NCBI GenBank assembly: GCA_020859685.1
Contig: JAJBVT010000020.1
Span: forward strand, 1 to 64,000
Reading direction: 5' to 3'
Origin: Rikenellaceae bacterium
Lineage (GTDB): Bacteria > Bacteroidota > Bacteroidia > Bacteroidales > Rikenellaceae
Length of the DNA: 64,000 bases
The first letter of the stretch is position 1; every line of letters begins with the position of its first letter. Positions 36,183 through 44,491 of the stretch are shown piece after piece. The notes beneath the pieces were generated by a model. It was given only the letters and a program-made list of their open reading frames with translations, ran no database searches and had not been told where the DNA came from. A program made the position numbers and the translations under genes.

Positions 36183-36872
36183 ATGATTATGGGATTATTG
36201 CAGGTAACGGACATTACACTGCCGGTCGTCGAGGATGCTGCGGCCAAGAGTATGAGTTTCGGACAGTTATTCCTTGCGGGGGGATGGATTATGTGGATTT
36301 TGCTCGCGCTGGCCGGTGTGTCTATATTTATTTTCACCGAGCGTTTTATCGTAATCCGCAAGGCTTCGGGCTGGGATATGAACTTTATGAACCGAATACG
36401 CGACTATATCTACGAGGGTAAAATTGCCGCTGCGCTCGACCTGTGCAAATCGACCGACACTCCCATAGCCCGTATGATAACCAAAGGTATCGAACGTATC
36501 GGCCGGCCGATGGCCGATGTGCAGAGTTCGATAGAGAATGCAGCCAACCTCGAAGTGTCGCGGCTCGAGAGTGGCCTGCCGTTCCTTGCGACTATCGCGG
36601 GAGGTGCGCCGATGCTCGGGTTCCTCGGTACGGTGATAGGCCTTGTGAAGACGTTCATGGATATGTCGATGGCGGGCGGAACGGTCGATATCAGCGTATT
36701 GTCGGGTGGTATGTACGTGGCTATGATAACCACCGTGGGCGGTCTTATAGTCGGTGTACCCGCATATTTCGGCTACAATTACCTCGTTGCCCGTATCGAA
36801 AAACTGGTATTCCAGATGGAGGCAAACTCCATCGCCTTCATGGATATACTAAATCAACCGGTAGAAAAATAA
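36183..36872 (+). CDS. exbB: ExbB/TolQ-type proton channel subunit
   Basis: A 229-aa inner-membrane protein with three hydrophobic helices: LFLAGGWIMWILLALAGVS near residues 29-47, a second near 132-152 and a third near 176-196. The conserved GLPFLATIAGGAPMLGFLGTV lies at the second helix and VAMITTVGGLIVGVPAYFGYN in the third. The soluble loop (about 55-130) contains KSTDTPIARMITKGIERIG. ExbB with ExbD uses the proton gradient to energise TonB-dependent uptake at the outer membrane. It is the first of three genes, followed after 5 bp by exbD. Start codons 36183 and 36189 are both possible. Confidence 0.92.
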   Translation: MIMGLLQVTDITLPVVEDAAAKSMSFGQLFLAGGWIMWILLALAGVSIFIFTERFIVIRKASGWDMNFMNRIRDYIYEGKIAAALDLCKSTDTPIARMITKGIERIGRPMADVQSSIENAANLEVSRLESGLPFLATIAGGAPMLGFLGTVIGLVKTFMDMSMAGGTVDISVLSGGMYVAMITTVGGLIVGVPAYFGYNYLVARIEKLVFQMEANSIAFMDILNQPVEK

Positions 36873-36877
36873 CAGTT

Positions 36878-37270
36878 ATGGCAATTAAAAGAGGCTCGAA
36901 GGTCGACCCTTCCTTCAGTTCGTCGTCGATGTCGGATATGGTTTTCCTCCTGCTGGTTTTCCTGCTGGTGGCGACCACCCTCATCAACCCGAACGCCATA
37001 AAACTGACGCTTCCCAAGAGTTCCAATCAGATTACGGAGAAGCCCTATACAACCGTATCCATAACCGCCGACCTGCGCTATTATGTGGAGACCGACCCGG
37101 TGTCGTTCTCCGACCTCGAGGGGGTGTTGCAGTCCAAACTCGGTACGATGGAGGAACCGACAATATCGCTGCACTGCGACAAGACGGTACCCATCGACGA
37201 AGTTGTAAAAGTTATGAATATAGCGAAGGATAACCGTTACCGGCTCATTCTCGCCACCAGTCCTAATTGA
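36878..37270 (+). CDS. exbD: ExbD/TolR-type biopolymer transport protein
   Basis: A 130-aa protein from ATG 36878, five bp after the exbB stop. The N-terminal segment KVDPSFSSSSMSDMVFLLL contains the protonatable Asp of the ExbD helix (about 13-31). A periplasmic domain with TKTVPIDEVVKVMNIAKDN-like order (here DKTVPIDEVVKVMN) follows, close to the ExbD family end. It completes the proton channel with ExbB. The next gene encodes a TonB-type protein. Confidence 0.9.
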   Translation: MAIKRGSKVDPSFSSSSMSDMVFLLLVFLLVATTLINPNAIKLTLPKSSNQITEKPYTTVSITADLRYYVETDPVSFSDLEGVLQSKLGTMEEPTISLHCDKTVPIDEVVKVMNIAKDNRYRLILATSPN

Positions 37271-37295
37271 CGCACTAAATAGATTACAGAGACTT

Positions 37296-38090
37296 ATGTT
37301 TTATTACAGAACGGAAGATAACCGGGGAAGGGTCGCAGGTCTTGCGGCCGCTCTATGTTACGTGCTGTTCTGGATAATGCTTATGCTGTTCTGGAGTTTT
37401 ACCACCGACAGGACCGATTACGACGGCGGGATTATGATAGATTTCGGGGATACCGACTCCGCGAGCGGTATGGCCGACCCCGACCTCAACGATATCGTTG
37501 ACCCGGCTTCGCCGGATTTCTCCGCTCCGGACGATACGGATACGGAGTATCTTACACAGGATTTCGAAGAGGCACCCGAGATTGTGCAGCCCGAACAGAT
37601 GCGGGATAATCCGCAGCAACAGACCTCGCAGGAGGCACGGCCTACGGAACGTCCGCCCCAACCGGAACGAACCGTGAACCAGAACGCCCTGTTCCCCGGA
37701 CGGACGGAGAACAGCACCAGCCAATCCGAGGGACGTGCTGACAGCGGAGCGGGAAACCAGGGATCGCCCGACGGGAGCCCTCAGGGCGACCATGACGGTA
37801 CCGGAAGCGGCGGCGGAGGTGCAGGCTTCGACCTGGCAGGTCGCAGTGTTATAGGCTCGTTGTCGTCACCGGCCTACGGCTCTAACAAACAGGGCAGGGT
37901 AGTAGTCGAAATAACGGTCAACCCGGCCGGGGATGTGGTAAATGCGGTCTACCGTCCGGTAGGTTCCACGACCAACGATTCCGAACTTGTCTCCGCGGCC
38001 CTGTGTGCCGCAAGGCAGTCGCGATTCAGCAAAATAGAAGGCGACGGTCTACAGACCGGGACCATCACATACAACTTCAGGCTTAAATAG
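37296..38090 (+). CDS. tonB: TonB-type energy transducer
   Basis: A 264-aa protein. One membrane helix near residues 13-34 (VAGLAAALCYVLFWIMLMLF) is followed by a long Pro/acidic spacer (about 60-130, with VQPEQMRDNPQQQTSQEARP). A Gly/Ser-rich part follows, and a C-terminal domain (about 185-264) carries the pattern RVVVEITVNPAGDVVNAVY and ends in TGTITYNFRLK. It transmits energy from ExbB/ExbD to outer-membrane receptors. The gap after exbD is 25 bp, so all three are one operon. This end of the spacer is low complexity and probably flexible. A second, orphan TonB-like gene lies at 21-22 kb. Confidence 0.85.
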   Translation: MFYYRTEDNRGRVAGLAAALCYVLFWIMLMLFWSFTTDRTDYDGGIMIDFGDTDSASGMADPDLNDIVDPASPDFSAPDDTDTEYLTQDFEEAPEIVQPEQMRDNPQQQTSQEARPTERPPQPERTVNQNALFPGRTENSTSQSEGRADSGAGNQGSPDGSPQGDHDGTGSGGGGAGFDLAGRSVIGSLSSPAYGSNKQGRVVVEITVNPAGDVVNAVYRPVGSTTNDSELVSAALCAARQSRFSKIEGDGLQTGTITYNFRLK

Positions 38091-38287
38091 TGTTGTAATC
38101 TCTACCGGAGCGTCTGCAACAGTGTCCGGTTGGTATGGCTTCGAGCCTTCCCCGGTTTAAGAGAGTATCGGTCCGGCTACTTCGGCAGCCTCACCCTCCG
38201 GTTGGAAATATTCATCCTCGGGGTTACAGGTGCGACGACGATTGAATAAAACGGTGCGGTATTCTTCCTTTTAACGGAGCTAATTCC

Positions 38288-38295
38288 TATCTTTG
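38288..38295 (+). promoter_or_regulatory. Possible -7 box for the DUF1573 gene
   Basis: TATCTTTG at 38288-38295, 17 bp before the preferred ATG at 38313. No -33 TTTG is seen at standard spacing. Confidence 0.4.
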
Positions 38296-38312
38296 GTCAA
38301 TTTCCCGTGGTT

Positions 38313-38714
38313 ATGAAAAATATCTTTGTTACGGTATGCCTATTGTGGCTGGTTTGTGTTCCCGCGTGGGCGGCAGGGCAGACGGAGCCGCCGCAGGTGG
38401 AATTCGATATCATGGAATACGACTTCGGCCCCATCGCCGAGAATGCGAGGAAAGTGTCTTACGATTTCGTTTTCCGTAACACCGGTGAAACACCGTACGT
38501 CATAACCCGGGTTATTACATCCTCGTGTAAATGTGTCAGTACATCACATACCAAGAGGCCGGTCCCGCCCGGAGGCGAAGGGGTTGTGACCGTTACGTAT
38601 GACCCGAAAAAACAACTCGGAATATTCTACAAAGCAATACAGGTATTCTCCAACGCTCCTGAAGGGCTGCATATACTCATAGTAAAAGGGGAAGTTACCG
38701 AAAACCCGGATTAA
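38313..38714 (+). CDS. DUF1573 domain protein, exported
   Basis: A 133-aa protein (ATG 38313) with a signal peptide (KNIFVTVCLLWLVCVPAWA). It is followed by a single DUF1573 immunoglobulin-like domain: FDIMEYDFGPIAENARKVSY, the cysteine segment SSCKCVSTSH near 70-79, and KGEVTENP at the end. Such proteins are common and often lipid-anchored or secreted in Bacteroidota; their function is unknown. Here no lipobox cysteine is evident after the signal peptide. The amidohydrolase gene begins 11 bp downstream, so the two are probably co-transcribed. Confidence 0.78.
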   Translation: MKNIFVTVCLLWLVCVPAWAAGQTEPPQVEFDIMEYDFGPIAENARKVSYDFVFRNTGETPYVITRVITSSCKCVSTSHTKRPVPPGGEGVVTVTYDPKKQLGIFYKAIQVFSNAPEGLHILIVKGEVTENPD

Positions 38715-38725
38715 ACATCATCGAT

Positions 38726-40060
38726 ATGAATATCCTTATAGACAACGCTACCGTCGTAACGATGGACGAGACCAGCGTCGAGAAATGTTTCACCGGCTCC
38801 ATAGGTATAGCCGGAAATAAAATCGGCATGGTTGCGATGGAGGAGCAACGCGAAAAGGCGCTGGAGCGGTTCCGTGCCGAGTACGGCGAGCCGGACCGGG
38901 TAATCGACGGCCGCGGGAAGCTGGTGATGCCCGGTCTTATCAATACCCACAACCATGTGCCCATGTCCCTGATGCGGGGTCTGGCGGATGATATGCCCCT
39001 TATGAAGTGGCTTCACGACCATGTCTGGCCCTACGAATCGAAACTGACCCGTGAGGATATACGTGCGGGTGCGAAACTCGGGGTTGCCGAGATGCTTCTG
39101 GGAGGTACCACCACCTTTGCCGATATGTACTGGCATGAGGCGGAAGTCGGCAAAGCCGTCGAAGATTTGGGTATACGGGCTGTACTGTCGCCGACGTTTA
39201 CCGATAACCGGTTTGAGGATTTCGAGGCGGACTTCGAGGAGGTTTACGGCCGCTACGGCAACGGACAGTGCGGCCGCATCACCATGATGATAGCGCCCCA
39301 TTCGGTATACAGTTGCTGTGGCGATAACCTGACCAAGGCCCTCCGGATGTCGGATAAACACGGGTTGGCGCTGAATATCCATGTGTCCGAGACGATGGAC
39401 GAACAGGAGACCGTTTGGAATAACTACGCCATGACCCCCCTGCAATATATGGACAAGTTGGGTATGCTCAGGCCCGGAACTCTCGCCGTGCACTGCGTCT
39501 ACCTTTTGGAGAGTGATATCGAACTGCTGGTGGAGCGTGGAGTGTCGGTGGCCCATAACCCGCAGAGCAATATGAAGATATCGAGCGGGGTAGCTCCCGT
39601 GTCGAGCCTTGTAGAACACGGGGTGAATGTTAGCATAGGAACCGACGGGCCGTGCTCGAATAACGATCTGGATATGTTCGAAGAACTCAGGACGGCGTCA
39701 CTGCTTCAGAAGGTTTCGACACTCGACCCGGTTGCCCTGCCTGCCTACGAGGTTTTGCAAATGGCGACCGTCAACGGGGCCAAGGCGCTGGGGCTGGCGG
39801 AGAAGGTTGGAATGCTCCGGGAGGGTATGCTGGCCGATATTATAATGCTCGATATAGAAAAGCCTCACATGTATCCGTGTCACGATATGATAGCCAATCT
39901 GGCTTATTGCGCCAAATCGGCCGATGTGGAGATGGTGATGGTCGACGGGGAGATACTGGTCGAAGACCGGAAATTATCGGGCGCGGACGTCCCCGGAATA
40001 TGTCACGATGCGGAACAGAAGGCATTTGCCGTGCTGCTTCGACACGGTAATAGGATTTGA
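38726..40060 (+). CDS. Amidohydrolase of the SAH/MTA deaminase type
   Basis: A 444-aa cytoplasmic amidohydrolase of the ATZ/TRZ-like group. Metal-binding His75 and His77 are in INTHNHVPMSL, followed by RGLADDMPLMKWLHDHVWP, a feature of SAH/MTA deaminases. Further ligands lie in IAPHSVYSC, LNIHVSET and IGTDGPCSNNDLDMFEEL. It probably deaminates an adenosine-type nucleoside such as S-adenosylhomocysteine or methylthioadenosine, though other guanine/ammelide-like substrates cannot be excluded. It follows the DUF1573 gene after 11 bp; that pairing seems accidental. A terminator lies about 155 bp after the stop. Confidence 0.88.
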   Translation: MNILIDNATVVTMDETSVEKCFTGSIGIAGNKIGMVAMEEQREKALERFRAEYGEPDRVIDGRGKLVMPGLINTHNHVPMSLMRGLADDMPLMKWLHDHVWPYESKLTREDIRAGAKLGVAEMLLGGTTTFADMYWHEAEVGKAVEDLGIRAVLSPTFTDNRFEDFEADFEEVYGRYGNGQCGRITMMIAPHSVYSCCGDNLTKALRMSDKHGLALNIHVSETMDEQETVWNNYAMTPLQYMDKLGMLRPGTLAVHCVYLLESDIELLVERGVSVAHNPQSNMKISSGVAPVSSLVEHGVNVSIGTDGPCSNNDLDMFEELRTASLLQKVSTLDPVALPAYEVLQMATVNGAKALGLAEKVGMLREGMLADIIMLDIEKPHMYPCHDMIANLAYCAKSADVEMVMVDGEILVEDRKLSGADVPGICHDAEQKAFAVLLRHGNRI

Positions 40061-40215
40061 TACACCGGGGCCGATACGGATAGCATAATTATATAAAGAA
40101 GGAACGTAAGAGACTTTTTTTATCATCGTATAAATCCATCGCCACTCGCCCGGAACAAATTTTCTGAACATTTGGTGTTAAGAGTCCCTGTTATTTTAAT
40201 AGATATATCAGTCAT

Positions 40216-40243
40216 AAAGCCGCCCGGTTCTGGCGGCTTTTTT
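40216..40243 (+). terminator. Rho-independent terminator
   Basis: AAAGCCGCC (40216-40224) and GGCGGCTTT (40232-40240) form a 9-bp stem followed by T. It probably ends the DUF1573-amidohydrolase transcript. Confidence 0.85.
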
Positions 40244-40344
40244 GTATCCGTTACCAGACCGTTTATTTGGCATACTTTTGGCATGGTTGCAGTTGCCTGC
40301 AAGAGCAGGTTTACAGAGAAATCTAAACATTAATTCATCACATT

Positions 40345-40746
40345 ATGGCAACCGCAACAGAAACCAAAAAAACTACCGAGGATACTACCCAGATGGGCGA
40401 TTTCTTCGGCCGCCTCTACTCCTTCAACGCAAGCCTAAAACTCTACCACTGGCACGTAACCGGCACGGGAAGCTATGCCGAACATATAGCCCTCGACCAG
40501 GCTATCGAATCTATAACCGATACCCTCGACCGTATTGTGGAGACCTCGTACTCGCTTTACGGCGATATCGACATCACGATTCCCGAAACCCCGGTTCCGC
40601 AGAATATCGAAGAACACTGTCAAAAGTACTACGACTATATACAGCAGAGCAAAGAGATGTTCAAGGAGGATTTTTCCGAATCCATCCTCGATGATTTTAT
40701 GGAAGCGATACAGCAGTTGCTGTTCCGCCTGCGCAGGCTCCGCTAA
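40345..40746 (+). CDS. Dps/ferritin-like small protein
   Basis: A 133-aa all-helical protein that resembles the Dps/ferritin-like superfamily. The segment SFNASLKLYHWHVTGTGSYAEH near residues 25-46 has the W-H-V-x-G and following His that recall the Dps metal site. The second helix, QAIESITDTLDRIVETSYSLYG, follows. The C-terminal helix is rich in acidic residues and ends LFRLRRLR. Relatives may store iron or protect DNA, but the full ferroxidase set is not clear, so a plain helical fold is possible. TACTTTTG at 40273-40280 may be the -7 box. It has its own terminator. Confidence 0.6.
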   Translation: MATATETKKTTEDTTQMGDFFGRLYSFNASLKLYHWHVTGTGSYAEHIALDQAIESITDTLDRIVETSYSLYGDIDITIPETPVPQNIEEHCQKYYDYIQQSKEMFKEDFSESILDDFMEAIQQLLFRLRRLR

Positions 40747-40776
40747 TACGTTCACCGGCCCGGTGCAGACATTACC

Positions 40777-40810
40777 ACCCGTCCTATTAATTATAAAAGG
40801 ACGGGTTTTT
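40777..40810 (+). terminator. Terminator after the Dps-like gene
   Basis: ACCCGTCCT (40777-40785) and AGGACGGGT (40798-40806) form a 9-bp stem, then a T-run. Confidence 0.88.
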
Positions 40811-40969
40811 CTTTACCGTATTTTAGGGAATAAGCCGTTACCGTATTTCTGGGAACAGCCCGGAAACTTTTATCCGGGAGTTTTTTCCGTTAGATCGGAG
40901 GATAACGGTAGGGTAAAAGACGTATATTTATTATATTATTAAATATCTAAAGAACTTAAACCTATTAAT

Positions 40970-42170
40970 ATGAAGAAATTTCTATTTTCTGCGGTGGCCC
41001 TGCTTTTATCGGTTGCTGCGTTTGCGCAGGAACCTGCTGCGGAGGCGGAAAAAACGCTGGATAACCGGTATGAGTTTACGGTAGTAAAAGATATAGAGAC
41101 CACGCCGGTCCGTGACCAGAACCGAAGCGGAACATGTTGGAGCTTCTCCGGGGTCGGATTTGCTGGAAAGTGAACTTATCCGTCAGGGTAAAGGAGAATA
41201 CGATTTATCGGAGATGTGGATAGTTCGCCAGACTTATATCGACAAAGCGGAGAAATTCGTCCGTATGCACGGAAATATGGAGTTTGCCGCGGGAGGTTCT
41301 TTCGAGGATGTGTTCAGTGTCGCCAAGAAATACGGTCTGGTTCCCGAAGAGGCTTATCCGGGCCTGAATTACGGTTTGGATAATCACGACCATTCGGAAC
41401 TGGATGCCGTCCTGCGTGCCTACGTAGATGCCATAGTCAAGCCAGCTCGCGGTAAAAAACTTACAACCGCGTGGCTGAATGGACTGAAGGGTATTTTGGA
41501 CGCATACCTCGGTCCCGCACCGGAACTGTTCACATATAACGGGCGCCAGTATACCCCGGAATCATTCCGTGATATGCTGGGGCTCCAACTGGACGATTAT
41601 GTTTCGATATCATCGTTCACCCACCACCCGTATTATACCGAGTTTGTAATCGAAGTCCCGGACAATTGGATTGGCGCCGCGTCGTGGAACCTGCTGCTGG
41701 AAGAAATGATGGCCGTTCTCGATAATGCCGTCGATAACGGTTATACGGTAGCCTGGGGTGCGGATGTGAGCGAGAGCGGATTCCTGTACCGTAAAGGATA
41801 TGCCGTGGTTCCCGCCGAGCAGGAGGAAACCCTGGAAGGCACCGAACTGTCGCGCTGGGTGGCCCTCTCACCCGAATCACGTATGCTCGAACTGCTTGAG
41901 GAGAAGAGTGAACTCACCGTTACCCCCGAAATACGCCAACTGGCTTACGACAATTACGAAACCACGGACGACCACGGGATGCTGATAACCGGCATCGCCA
42001 CCGACCAGCGGGGTGATACGTTCTATAAAGTGAAAAACTCATGGACTTCCAACGGCATTTACGACGGTTATTTCTACGCCTCGCGCCCGTTCGTGGAGTA
42101 CAAGACGCTAAATATCGTGGTACATAAGGATGCTATTCCGGATGCTATAAGAGCTAAGATAGGGTTGTAA
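40970..42170 (+). pseudogene. C1-family cysteine peptidase (aminopeptidase C-like) split by a frameshift
   Basis: Two frames together encode a papain-like peptidase of about 400 aa. Frame one (40970-41173) gives a signal peptide (KKFLFSAVALLLSVAAFAQ) and the active-site segment DQNRSGTCWSFSG with Cys56. It then breaks at GVGFAGK-stop. The second frame restarts at once with LLESELIRQGKGEYDLSEM at about 41163 and runs to 42170. It carries the other catalytic residues: His (codon 41972-41974, in DDHGMLITG) and Asn (codon 42036-42038, in VKNSWTSNG). One extra base, or two missing, near 41150-41162 explains it; a GGGG run lies there. The downstream part has no other damage, so this may be a recent mutation, a sequencing error, or a programmed shift. 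Confidence 0.85.
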
Positions 42171-42187
42171 TAAACCGGGTATTCTAC

Positions 42188-42221
42188 AAAAGGGGGAAGA
42201 CGTAGGTCTTTCCCCTTTTTT
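42188..42221 (+). terminator. Terminator after the C1 peptidase gene
   Basis: AAAAGGGGGAAGAC pairs with GTCTTTCCCCTTTT (one G-U) around loop GTAG, and a T-run follows. Confidence 0.85.
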
Positions 42222-42401
42222 GTTTAAGATAGTGAAGGCTTTATACGCCAATAGGCTAATGTGATAATCGCGTGGCGGTTTTATTATGATACCTTATATA
42301 AGAATACCTGACTGTGATTCGGCTGTGATGATAAAATCTGATGCGGCTAAAAATACGATACCCCGGCCGACATGAAATCCACCAGATATCCGGAGGCGCT
42401 C

Positions 42402-42917
42402 TTATTTGTCCGGTATGATAATAGTATCCGGAATATCTTCTTCGGTGGAATATCTCAATTCATTCTGCTCCGCCCCTTCCCCGGAAATCTTTCCGGCCGG
42501 TTGTTTCAAGTACCTGCCGGTGGCGGTGACGGCTATCGTACCGTCCGGCAGGATTATCTCGCCGCTACCGTTGAACATCCGTCCGAGGTCTTCGTCCACA
42601 CGGCCTATTACAGTTATTTCGCATCCGTACGGTACGGGTTTACGGTACCGGACAGTCAATTCGAGCGTGACGCCCCATACCGTAGAGTCGCGGCCTACGG
42701 ATATGGCCCTGCCTATGGTTTCGTCCAGCAGGGAAGAGGAGACTCCGCCGTGCAGACGGCCGGGATAACTCTGGTGGTGCTCGCACGGGGTACAGCGGCA
42801 AATCACTTCACCCCTATCGGTTTCGTAAAAACGGGAATGGAGTCCGTGCCGGTTCTCCACCCCGCAAACGAAACACATGCGTGAGTTATATTGGAGGCCG
42901 GTTATTTTGTGTTTCAT
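42402..42917 (-). CDS. PaaI-type hotdog thioesterase
   Basis: A 171-aa protein with the hotdog fold of the PaaI/4HBT group. Near the N-terminus CFVCGVENRHGLHSRF is followed by SYPGRLHGGVSSSLLDETIGRA (about 48-69), where HGG and the acidic residue in the central helix mark the thioesterase active site. Strands ELTVRYRKPVPYGCEITVIG and EIILPDGTIAVTATGRYLKQ follow. It should cleave an acyl-CoA or acyl-ACP thioester. The CFVCG stretch may bind zinc, or may be only a loop; the family version is mixed. It is alone on its strand, convergent with the split peptidase gene. Confidence 0.78.
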   Translation of the reverse strand: MKHKITGLQYNSRMCFVCGVENRHGLHSRFYETDRGEVICRCTPCEHHQSYPGRLHGGVSSSLLDETIGRAISVGRDSTVWGVTLELTVRYRKPVPYGCEITVIGRVDEDLGRMFNGSGEIILPDGTIAVTATGRYLKQPAGKISGEGAEQNELRYSTEEDIPDTIIIPDK

Positions 42918-43154
42918 AAGGTAAGGTTTTTATAGAATAAAATTAATAACTAATCCTGTAATTTCGCCGACCGTGGCGACTCTTTAACGAAACCGGAGCA
43001 GCTTAAGACCGGTATAGAATTTTGAAATGGCATTTTTTTTTGCTAAATTAGATAGAGGGCGAAAAAAAGGGATTCCGCAGCAAGATAATTCTATATTCCT
43101 GCCATTTTCTTCGCCGTTTGTTTTGCCCGCCGGAACCCCGCAACAGATAATGCC

Positions 43155-44117
43155 ATGACAACCGAACAGATCAATAACGGGCTTATAGAGATAATGCGGG
43201 AGAAGATACCTGCAGGAACAAATCTGGCCCGGGTGTTAATGGACCTTCTTTGCATCGGTAAGGAGGCGGTCTATCGCAGGTTGAGGGGCGAGGTACCCTT
43301 CACGCTTGCCGAAGCGGCGATAGTTTCGGGCAAACTGGGTATTTCACTCGATAAACTGGTGGGTACAGGCCGCGAAGGTAACGCCGTGTTCGACCTTAAC
43401 ATTGTCCGGTATCAAAACCCGGTGGATACATATTACGCCATGATAGACAATTATCTCCGGCTTTTCGAGGGCATCGGCGACCCCTCGGCGGTGGAAACGG
43501 GGACGGCGGCCAATATCGTGCCCCAGATGTTCACGATGAAGTACGAGATGCTGTCGAGATTCCGGTTCGCAAAATGGGTATACCAGAACCAGACGCGGGA
43601 GCATGTCCGGACGCTTGACGAACTCGTCCTGCCCGACAGGCTTTACCATAAGCAGTCGGAATATGTGGCCGCATTGCAGGACTTCGGGTTTACGTTCTAT
43701 ATCTGGGATTCCATGCTTTTTAATTCGCTCGTGAACGATATCAAATACTTCGTCAGCATCAATATGCTCAACGGTAATAACGTGGCCCGGCTTCGTGAGG
43801 AGTTGCAGGCACTTCTCGAGGAGATGTACCTGATGTGCTCCACGGGCCATTACCGTTCCGGCAGGGAGGTTCAGATATATATTTCCAATATCAATTTCGA
43901 AGCTACGTACAGTTATATCGAGACCCGGGGATATCTGTTGAGTATGCTCAAAGTGTTCTCTGTCAGTTCTATGACCTCACGCGACGAGGGTGTGTTCAAC
44001 AACCTGAAACAGTGGATACGGTCGTTAAAAAAATTCTCGATACTGATTTCCCAGAGCGGAGAAATGCACCGAATCCAATTCTTCAACAAGCAGAAAGAGA
44101 TCGTAAACTCTCTCTGA
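43155..44117 (+). CDS. HTH regulator-like protein with a novel C-terminal domain (copy 1)
   Basis: A 320-aa cytoplasmic protein. The N-terminal about 70 residues resemble an XRE/BetR-like helix-turn-helix: NLARVLMDLLCIGKEAVYRR, then LRGEVPFTLAEAAIVSGKLG and ISLDKLVG. The middle (about 80-230) is helical and rich in aromatic residues. The end has a conserved block: IYISNINFEATYSYIE, then KQWIRSLKKFSILISQSGE and a short FFNKQKEIVNSL. There is no signal peptide or membrane helix. I recall this layout in Bacteroidales but know no described function. The next gene in the same direction is a clear paralogue (copy 2) about 375 bp on. A transcriptional role is inferred from the HTH alone. Confidence 0.65.
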   Translation: MTTEQINNGLIEIMREKIPAGTNLARVLMDLLCIGKEAVYRRLRGEVPFTLAEAAIVSGKLGISLDKLVGTGREGNAVFDLNIVRYQNPVDTYYAMIDNYLRLFEGIGDPSAVETGTAANIVPQMFTMKYEMLSRFRFAKWVYQNQTREHVRTLDELVLPDRLYHKQSEYVAALQDFGFTFYIWDSMLFNSLVNDIKYFVSINMLNGNNVARLREELQALLEEMYLMCSTGHYRSGREVQIYISNINFEATYSYIETRGYLLSMLKVFSVSSMTSRDEGVFNNLKQWIRSLKKFSILISQSGEMHRIQFFNKQKEIVNSL

Positions 44118-44491
44118 TTTCACGTAAAACAGACGAAGTAGTCCGATGAGTTACAATTTATGTAACTACACCGGTGGCCGCTAATGCTTTTAGCACATTT
44201 TGTGCACATATATCGGTTTGAGTCAAAATAAGACAAAGCCATAAGGTCGTTTTGGTTTTAGCGAAACGTTCATGTGGCTTATTTCCACCATCTTTGTGGT
44301 AGGAAATGCAATGTGCTGTCAGTAGATAACCGGGCTGCCATGCCCGTTTTCCCCGACCGGGGAAGTGGGGTGGCCCGGGGATATTTTATGGTAGCATGCG
44401 TTTTTTCCGGCGGCATTGTTCGGACGCGGGTAGTCAGGGTCTTGCTGATGAGGGTGCAGGTAGTTTACAGGTAGAGTTAATTCGGGGACTT
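44118..44491. other. Region between the two paralogous regulators
   Basis: This 374-bp stretch holds no gene that I recognise. It has short inverted words around 44190-44205 (TTTTAGCACATTTTGTGC) and AT-rich sequence, then a segment which could be read as an N-terminal extension of copy 2. It may hold the promoter and control sites of copy 2, but no exact -33/-7 pair is visible. Confidence 0.4.

Noticed and set aside
36443..36877. N-terminal extension of exbD into exbB
   Set aside because: The extension is a shifted reading of exbB; ATG 36878 lies 5 bp after the exbB stop and gives the family length.
40970..41173. Selenocysteine or stop-codon readthrough as explanation for the C1 peptidase break
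   Set aside because: The downstream part is in another frame, so readthrough of the TGA would not restore it; a base insertion or a frameshift is required.
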